Shown piece by piece: positions 5,093 through 10,425 of a stretch of 10,425 bases of DNA. Under the pieces are notes generated by a model that was given only the letters and a program-made list of their open reading frames with translations, was not told where the DNA came from and did not search any database. The stretch spans positions 1 through 10,425 of the forward strand of contig JBBDWJ010000371.1 of NCBI GenBank assembly GCA_040902925.1. The letters are read 5' to 3'. Source of the DNA: JBBDWJ01 sp040902925. Lineage in GTDB: Bacteria; Acidobacteriota; Terriglobia; Bryobacterales; UBA6623. A program made the position numbers and the translations under genes. The stretch's first letter is position 1, and each line of letters opens with the position of its first letter.

Positions 5093-7885
5093 ATGGAACC
5101 AGATCCCCGACCAACCGATCTCCAGCCCGCGCCATTCATAAGCTACGCACGCGAAGACCAGCCCTTCGTTCGCAAACTCCACGACGCCCTGCTCAAGAGG
5201 GGGCGCGACGCCTGGGTTGACTGGGACATTTTCCCGTCAACCGAATGGATGCGGGAAGTCCGATCCGCCATCGATGCGGCGCCGGCGGTCATCTTCCTGA
5301 TCAGTCCGGACTCGATCTCTTCCGCGGTCTGCAGGCAGGAGCTGGACCACGCGCTGGCCCAAAAGAAAAGACTCGTCCCCGTGGTGTGCCGCAACGTGGA
5401 CGCGGACAGAGTCGACGAATCCCTTCGCAAGCTCAATTGGATCCACGTGCTCGATCCCGACGAGGTGGACCAGAAGGTCGAGCAGTTGATCGACGTGATG
5501 GACGCCGACCTGGATTGGGTTCAGGCACACGCGCGCCTTCTGGTGCGCGCTGGCGATTGGGAAACAAAGGGCCAGGACCGAAGCCTCTTGCTGCACGGTA
5601 ACGACCTGAAGGACTCCGAGCAGTGGCTGGTCAAATTCAGCGCCGAAAAGACGCCGCGGCCGACGGCTCTGCAAACCCACTACGTCATCGCCAGCCGCCG
5701 GGCGCAGACGACACGGCAGCGCTATGTGCTTGCCGCTGTCGGTACTGCCCTTGTGATGACCGTGGCCCTGGCGATCTATGCGGCGATCCAGTCCCGTATT
5801 GCCAGCCATCAGCGCGACGTCGCCTTATCCCGTCTGCTCGCCGCGGAATCGCTGAAAAACAGCACCGAAGCCTGGGGGCGGCTTGATCTCGCCCTGTTGC
5901 TGAGCGTTGCGGCAAATCGGATTCAGCCGACGTTAGAGGCGCGGGACAGTCTTTTCGGCGCACTCATCGAAGCCGGCCGCGCAAAGAAGTTCGTGCCGGC
6001 AACCGAAACACTGGTCAGCCTCGCGGTCAGTCCGGACGGCCGCGCCATCGCGACCGGGGGCTTCCGTGGTGGAATCGTCTTGTGGGACGCCGAGACCCTT
6101 GAGGCGAGGGCCAGCCTGCAGCACGGCAAGGGCGTTGTCGAGAGCGTAGCGTTCAGCCCGGACGGTGCGACCCTAGCCTCGGCGGGGTCGGGACGGATCA
6201 TTCTGTGGGACGCCGCTAGTGGCAAGCAGCGCCGCGCGATCGAGGGCGGCCACGAGTCCGTGAAGCATGTGGCCTGGCATCCCGACGGCTCGATGCTTTA
6301 TTCGGGCAGCCGAAACGAGCCGCTCATCTTTGTTTGGGACGCGGCAACCGGGAACCGCCGGACCGCGATTTCCGAAGACCGCGTCATGAGCCTTGCCGTC
6401 AGCCCCGACGGCGCGACCATCGCCTCAGCCATCGACCGAACGAGCGACGTGCGGCTGTGGGACGTGGCAAATCAGAAGCAGCGAATGGTGCTGCGCGGGC
6501 ACCGCGGCGCGGTCAGAGCCGTCGCCTTCAGCCGCGACGGGGCGCTGCTCGCATCGGCCGCTCAGGATTCGACGATTGTCATCTGGGATGCCGCCAGCGG
6601 CGTCCGGCGTCTGACGCTCGAAGGACAAACCGACCGCATCGATTGCGTGGCATTCAGTCCCGACGGCAAGCGGCTGGCGTCGGGAAGCAACAACCGTACG
6701 ATCCTGCTATGGGACCTGGCCAGCGGCAAGCCGCTGGAGCTTCTTCAGGGTCACACCAACAGCCTTATGAATGTCGCCTTCACGCCGGACGGCAAGGCGC
6801 TCGTCTCCAACGCGTTCGACAGTACATTTATCGTTTGGGACCTCGATGCGCCCCGGCAGCGGGAGCTCCTGACCGGGCACGCAGCCGATGTCACCACCGT
6901 CGCGGTTAGTCCCGACGGAGCGACGCTTGCGTCCGGAAGCGTCGACCAGACGATCCGCCTGTGGGACTTAGCGGGCAGGCGGGAGCGCGCCGTATTGAAA
7001 GAGCATCGCGGTGGAGTCCGAACGGCCGCGTTCAGTCCGGACGGCCGCGTGCTCGCGTCGGGAAGCGACGATGACCATCGAATCATCCTCTGGGATGTAG
7101 CCACCGGAAACAAGCTCCGGGAGCTAAGCGCTGGAGGAGACGTCAACAGCGTCGCCTTCCATCCCAACGGTAGAGCGCTCGCTTCGGGAGCCGAAGGCGA
7201 GACATCGATCGTCCTGTGGGACGTCGCGACCGGAGAGCAACAGGTGGAACTGCGCGGCCACGAGAGCGAAGTCAATACGCTCGAGTTTAGCCGTGACGGG
7301 ACGTTTCTTGTTTCCGGCGGGAGAGAAGGGGCATTGCGCGTATGGGACATAGCGACCCAAAAAGAAATCGCCGAGCCGATGGCCGCGGGAGGCTCGGTAG
7401 CGACGCTTGCCCTGAGCCCCGACGGAGCGGCCGTTGCATCCTCGGCTCATCTGGCCGGAAACCTGCTGCTGAGGAATCTTCGAGGAGGCAAGACGGTCGA
7501 GCCGGACACCAGGGGCTCCCACGGTCCGAGCAGCGTCGCATACAGCCCCGACGGAAAAATGCTTGCGTACTCCGCGGGCGAGATGGGGCTTAGCATCGTA
7601 CTTTGGGATCTCGCGAGCGCCCAGCCGCGCGTCACGCTGCAGGCTTTCGCAACGACGTTGAGCGTGGCGTTCACCCCCGACGGGAGACGGCTGGTCACGG
7701 GACACTCCGACGGAAGAATCACATTGTGGGATGCGGACATCGAGAGCTGGCCGGGACAGGCGTGCGAAATCGCGAATCGCAACTTGACCCGCGACGAGTG
7801 GAAGGCGTTCGTGGGCGAGGATCTGCCGTACCGGACCGTGTGTCCCGAGTTGCCGGCCCCAAAGGACTACCGGCCGAAAACGTGA
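5093..7885 (+). CDS. TIR domain - transmembrane - 14-blade WD40 repeat protein
   Basis: This 930-residue protein has an N-terminal TIR domain (about 12-140). It shows PFISYAREDQPFVRKLHDAL, WVDWDIFPSTEW, and the SPDSISSAVCRQEL helix with Glu83 at the position of the catalytic Glu of NAD-cleaving TIRs. A linker (about 141-205; AHARLLVRAGDW, DRSLLLHGNDL, SEQWL, TALQTHYVIASRR) resembles the one in cyano- and acidobacterial TIR-WD40 proteins. One TM helix follows (about 211-232), then a helical stretch (233-300). Fourteen WD40 blades of about 42 residues come next, with the closing Trp at 331, 372, 415, 456, 498, 540, 582, 624, 667, 709, 751, 838 and 879; blade 12 is degenerate. The tail carries NLTRDEWKAFVGEDLPYRTV and Cys890/Cys917. 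There is no STAND NTPase. The ATG at 5093 is preferred because the TIR begins there and GGAGG (5086-5090) precedes it, although only two bases away. The frame stays open back to 4997, through the transposase remnant. Likely role: membrane-tethered sensing with TIR output, by inference. Confidence 0.93.
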   Translation: MEPDPRPTDLQPAPFISYAREDQPFVRKLHDALLKRGRDAWVDWDIFPSTEWMREVRSAIDAAPAVIFLISPDSISSAVCRQELDHALAQKKRLVPVVCRNVDADRVDESLRKLNWIHVLDPDEVDQKVEQLIDVMDADLDWVQAHARLLVRAGDWETKGQDRSLLLHGNDLKDSEQWLVKFSAEKTPRPTALQTHYVIASRRAQTTRQRYVLAAVGTALVMTVALAIYAAIQSRIASHQRDVALSRLLAAESLKNSTEAWGRLDLALLLSVAANRIQPTLEARDSLFGALIEAGRAKKFVPATETLVSLAVSPDGRAIATGGFRGGIVLWDAETLEARASLQHGKGVVESVAFSPDGATLASAGSGRIILWDAASGKQRRAIEGGHESVKHVAWHPDGSMLYSGSRNEPLIFVWDAATGNRRTAISEDRVMSLAVSPDGATIASAIDRTSDVRLWDVANQKQRMVLRGHRGAVRAVAFSRDGALLASAAQDSTIVIWDAASGVRRLTLEGQTDRIDCVAFSPDGKRLASGSNNRTILLWDLASGKPLELLQGHTNSLMNVAFTPDGKALVSNAFDSTFIVWDLDAPRQRELLTGHAADVTTVAVSPDGATLASGSVDQTIRLWDLAGRRERAVLKEHRGGVRTAAFSPDGRVLASGSDDDHRIILWDVATGNKLRELSAGGDVNSVAFHPNGRALASGAEGETSIVLWDVATGEQQVELRGHESEVNTLEFSRDGTFLVSGGREGALRVWDIATQKEIAEPMAAGGSVATLALSPDGAAVASSAHLAGNLLLRNLRGGKTVEPDTRGSHGPSSVAYSPDGKMLAYSAGEMGLSIVLWDLASAQPRVTLQAFATTLSVAFTPDGRRLVTGHSDGRITLWDADIESWPGQACEIANRNLTRDEWKAFVGEDLPYRTVCPELPAPKDYRPKT

Positions 7886-8052
7886 TAGCTTCAATTTTCA
7901 GGGCATCCCAGGGCGCCAATCACGGCCTCCAGACAAAGATCTCCCCTTTCCTTTCCATCACTTACCGAGACAATCGCCCGAATCGCTTGGTCCTGGCCGG
8001 TAGAATAGAACCAGAAAGGGCCCGAAAGCAGACCGCTGCCCCACCCCGGCCC

Positions 8053-8121
8053 GTTTCCTGGAAAGTCCCCGTTTCCTAGAAAGTCCCCGTTTCCTAGAAA
8101 GTCCCCGTTTCCTAGAAAGTC
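8053..8121. repeat. 18-bp tandem repeat, about 3.8 copies
   Basis: The unit GTTTCCTAGAAAGTCCCC repeats head to tail at 8053-8070, 8071-8088 and 8089-8106, with a 15-base partial copy at 8107-8121. Copies 2 and 3 are identical; copy 1 differs by one base (CTGG for CTAG). Copy 1 contains the perfect dyad TTTCC-T-GGAAA (8054-8064). Between neighbouring units, GAAA-GTCCCCG-TTTC can form a small hairpin in every period. No coding gene covers it. Confidence 0.95.
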
Positions 8122-8243
8122 AAAGTGCAGCGCGGAGCCAACACCTGGGATTCAGCCCTGGGACACCCTCCGTCTACCTGCAAACACCGGCCATTTCAAC
8201 AAACTCCGGGCCAGACAAGCCAAATCCAAGGGGGTAAATAACA

Positions 8244-8405
8244 ATGAAGAAATCGCCGAAGAAAATCCCTGCCATGAGAGTAAAACGTGACGGCCTCAAT
8301 TTGGGGAGCACAGCCTCAAAAGTCCCAACCTTCTCCGACCTCCGCGACCTGAGCTGTCGGCTGTCGGATCGATCTTTGCTTGCTCTGGACCGCGATCTGC
8401 CGTAA
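8244..8405 (+). CDS. Small hypothetical ORF (53 aa), doubtful
   Basis: An ATG at 8244 opens a 53-codon frame starting MKKSPKKIPAMRVKRDGLNL and ending LLALDRDLP before TAA at 8403-8405. A G-run (8230-8234) nine bases upstream could act as a weak Shine-Dalgarno. The peptide is basic at its N-terminus and has no motif, membrane segment or family that I recognise. The left arm of the 21-bp inverted repeat lies within it. It may be a chance frame, the leftover of a gene, or a small accessory protein; no function is proposed. Confidence 0.25.
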   Translation: MKKSPKKIPAMRVKRDGLNLGSTASKVPTFSDLRDLSCRLSDRSLLALDRDLP

Positions 8406-8475
8406 CTTCTTGTGATGGCAGTCCTTACGATCTGCCTACATGGGGTATCGTTGAAAATTGAGGCCGTCACCTTTT
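8282..8475. repeat. 21-bp inverted repeat pair bounding 194 bp
   Basis: The arm at 8282-8302 (core GTGACGGCCTCAATTT) is the reverse complement of 8455-8475 over 20 of 21 bases; the single mismatch is 8286 versus 8471. The arms are 152 bases apart. No target-site duplication is visible outside them. The right arm ends a few bases before recognisable permease homology resumes. This could be a MITE-like remnant, a recombination scar, or the stem of a long hairpin. Confidence 0.8.
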
Positions 8476-9630
8476 TGCCGCCCCGCTGAGCAGGCCGCCG
8501 AATTGGCGGCGCAACTGCCCGAGCGGCTTGCGCGGCTGGCCGAAGTGCGCTCGTTGACGGTAACCGACCGGGTCACTTTCGGTGAGATGGTGGCGAACCC
8601 GAATGCCAGCGTAACGGTGCCCAGTTCGGCGTCGATCCCTACCTCAGAGGGGAAGAGCAAACAGGCCGTGCATCGCGTATTACAGCAGCGCATCGGCGCG
8701 AACTATTTTTCGACGCTTGGAGTGCCGCTGCTGCGGGGCCGCGAGTTCAGCAGCAGCGAGATACGAGACAAGCAGCCCCCGGCAAGCGATTCTGCCGCGA
8801 GCGGAACACGGGCTTCCGGCGCCGCCCGAAAATCCACAGCCGGTCTTCCAGCGGCAGCCGGCGCGAGCGGCATACAGCCCATGGTCATCAGCGAAGCCGG
8901 CGCCGTGTTGCTTTTTGGCGGTAGAGACCCGATCGGCGGCCGTGTACGCCAAGGCGGCCAAGACTATGCCGTCGTCGGCGTTAGCCAAGACGTCAAGACC
9001 GCGGCCTTGATGACGAAGCCGGCGCCCACGGTCTACGTGCCGCTAACGGCGGAGATGTTCGGCCACGCAATGCCCACGGGCGCCACGTTTCTGGTCCGCG
9101 GCGCGCCTGGCATGGACACGATCGGGGCCGTGCGGCGCGAGATGAGGTCGATTGACCCCGCCCTCACGGTTTTCAACCCAGGCCTGTTGAGCGAACGCCT
9201 GGCGCAGTTCGAGCAATTCATGCAGTTGTCTTCGGTGTTCAACGGTGCGTTCGGCCTGTTTGGCCTGATTCTCGCGTCGATCGGACTGGCGGCGGTGACT
9301 TCCCACGCGGTGGCGCGGCGCCGCAAGGAGATCGGCATTCGGACGGCGCTTGGAGCGCGGCGCGTGCAGGTGCTGCGGTTGGTATTGAAAGAAGGCGTCG
9401 TGCTGGTGGTGGTAGGGTCGCTGCTCGGTTTCGTGGGAGCGGCGGCGATCGCGCGCGCGGCCTCCTCGATTACCGAAAGCTTCGCGAAGGTGTTCGCCGT
9501 GGGCACGGGCGACCCGATTCTCGTGATTGGCGCACCGCTACTGCTGATGATTCTGGCGCTGCTGGCCTGTTATTTGCCCGCGCGGAAGGCAGCGCAGGTT
9601 GACCCGCTGGTGGCGCTACGCGAAGAGTGA
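8458..9630 (+). pseudogene. 5'-truncated ADOP/MacB-FtsX-like permease (C-terminal half only)
   Basis: The open frame of 390 codons matches only the second half of an ADOP permease. It holds the distal part of the second MacB core domain (from about residue 11: EQAAELAAQLPERLARL, then GANYFSTLGVPLLRGREF and RDPIGGRVRQGGQDYAVVGV). The last FtsX block follows: TM about 258-283, the RRRKEIGIRTALGARRVQVL coupling helix, two further TMs, and the C-terminal ARKAAQVDPLVALREE. About 500 N-terminal residues, including the first core domain and FtsX block, are missing. No start with a ribosome site is visible; the frame can only begin at TTG 8458, inside the inverted-repeat arm. The remaining frame has no stops, so the truncation is recent or the piece is still read. 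A roughly 38-residue Ala/Ser/Gly/Pro-rich insertion (residues about 101-138) is unusual for the family. It is not close in sequence to the intact permease at 2116-4812. Confidence 0.8.
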
Positions 9631-9824
9631 TGCGGCGGGCCCGGATCTCCCGCGTATCTCCCGGATCTCACGAAGTCAGATCGGTGGCTGGAAGCCGTGA
9701 AATAATCGATCGCAATTCGTCTCGCCGGATCTCGCGTAACACTGCTCGCCGAGCCAGCCCGTTGTTTTCTGTTTAAATGGAAAGCCGTTCTTGCCAATTG
9801 GTAACAGTAAACGGAAGCACTTCG

Positions 9825-10425
9825 TTAAGGTCGCAATACTGGCTTTCCATCAATATGCAACTTAATGAGATTCTCGTCCCACGATAGCCCGATATGATGA
9901 TACTCGCTTTGCGTAAACGTGCCACTGGAGCTTTTGGTTGTCCCATCAGGCATGGTTGTTTGGAACCAAGCAACACGTAGTATTGGATTGTACATGAAGG
10001 CTCTCTTCGTAGTCCTGATGGTTATATAATTCGGACTACCGTCGGGCTTTTTCTCGTCAACCCAGAACATTACGCTCGCCTTCGGCATTTCAAAAGCTCC
10101 CAAGAACTCCTTAATAAAGCTGCTCTCTAACGGATTCCCTCTAATGATCACACTGGACTGAGGCGCGAACGATGATCCCGGAGGTATGGCACTACGTGGT
10201 AACGTGAATATGTACTGACGGGCAAAATCTGCCGACGGCTCGCCATTCTTGACAGAAAAGACGAAGAGGGCTTCGAGTTTGCGCGTCTCAAACAAGCCGA
10301 CATTACCTATTTCTCCTGGTATGTGTACCCTGCCTCCATTCCTTGGCAGATCGATAGGCTTTTGCAATGTTAATACCTGACCTATGCGCGGCCGAGGGCC
10401 GGGGTGGAGGACCTGGACGCACTCA
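9825..10425 (-). CDS. LamG/concanavalin-like domain protein, 5' end beyond the window
   Basis: On the minus strand a frame enters from the right edge with no stop and ends at 9825. From a TTG at 10367 it encodes 180 residues. The C-terminal part looks like a LamG-type jelly-roll: a run of beta strands (ASVMFWVDE, YITIRTT, ILRVAWFQTT) and then the family-like EYHHIGLSWDENLIKLHIDG segment (residues about 155-174). The N-terminal 80 residues are unrecognised. Such domains usually belong to secreted carbohydrate- or surface-binding proteins, but no signal peptide can be judged because the true start is probably outside the window. Base composition is clearly more AT-rich than the neighbours, suggesting foreign origin. 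The frame stops directly after the 'IDGKPV' strand, where a complete LamG domain would normally add at least one more strand. A C-terminal truncation or frameshift is therefore possible. Confidence 0.5.
   Translation of the reverse strand, partial: ECVQVLHPGPRPRIGQVLTLQKPIDLPRNGGRVHIPGEIGNVGLFETRKLEALFVFSVKNGEPSADFARQYIFTLPRSAIPPGSSFAPQSSVIIRGNPLESSFIKEFLGAFEMPKASVMFWVDEKKPDGSPNYITIRTTKRAFMYNPILRVAWFQTTMPDGTTKSSSGTFTQSEYHHIGLSWDENLIKLHIDGKPVLRP

Larger units (their letters stand above)
7886..8457. other. Long, mostly non-coding spacer between the TIR-WD40 gene and the broken permease
   Basis: About 570 bases hold no convincing conserved gene. The left third (7886-8050) shows no recognisable structure; TAGAAT at 8001-8006 is -10-like but has no matching -35 element. 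The middle holds the 18-bp tandem repeat. The right part contains one 53-codon ORF and most of the 21-bp inverted repeat. I see no terminator hairpin after the TIR-WD40 stop. Together with the truncated permease next door, this looks like a rearrangement scar. Confidence 0.6.

Noticed and set aside
7124..7894. 256-codon minus-strand frame opposite the WD40 repeats
   Set aside because: Its repetitive composition mirrors the WD40 codons on the other strand; there is no independent family signal or ribosome site.
8053..8121. CRISPR array
   Set aside because: The 18-bp units are contiguous with no variable spacers, and no cas gene is present.
9631..9770. Repeated CCGGATCTC words after the truncated permease
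   Set aside because: Three short occurrences without regular spacing or a stable hairpin; not enough to call a repeat array or terminator.

Overview
The window is high-GC, densely coded bacterial DNA that looks like Acidobacteriota, probably a Bryobacterales/Solibacter-like soil lineage. The main evidence is a PadR regulator followed directly by a very long 'orphan' MacB/FtsX-type permease of the ADOP (acidobacterial duplicated orphan permease) kind, plus a second, truncated permease of the same family. SnoaL-like, DinB-like and TIR-WD40 genes are also common in that phylum. No rRNA, tRNA, CRISPR array or complete insertion sequence was seen.

Layout. 91-591 (+) encodes a small SnoaL/NTF2-fold lipoprotein. 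645-953 (+) encodes a HigA-type HTH antitoxin with no toxin beside it. 1041-1541 (-) encodes a DinB-fold protein. 1729-2070 (+) and 2116-4812 (+) form a PadR regulator/ADOP permease pair. 4813-5092 is a scrap zone with a C-terminal shred of a PQQ-type quinoprotein on the minus strand and the first 24 codons of a REP-associated (Y1/IS200-like) transposase on the plus strand. 5093-7885 (+) encodes the most notable protein: an N-terminal TIR domain, a conserved linker, one transmembrane helix, and 14 WD40 blades ending in a short Cys-containing tail. 7886-8457 is about 570 bases of mostly non-coding DNA with an 18-bp tandem repeat, a 53-codon ORF of doubtful reality, and a 21-bp inverted repeat. 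The right arm of that inverted repeat abuts the broken end of a 5'-truncated ADOP permease (8458-9630). From about 9780 the DNA becomes visibly more AT-rich, and a minus-strand LamG-like gene runs off the right edge.

How the genes fit together. PadR and ADOP are very likely one transcription unit: a ligand-responsive repressor controlling an efflux or lipoprotein-export type permease whose ATPase lies elsewhere. The TIR-TM-WD40 protein stands alone, with no STAND NTPase and no recognisable partner. It looks like a membrane-anchored sensor/effector, with WD40 propellers as the recognition platform and TIR as a candidate NAD-consuming effector. It sits between mobile-element debris, repeats and truncated genes, which fits an accessory and possibly defence-related locus. 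That role is inference from architecture and context; nothing in the sequence proves it.
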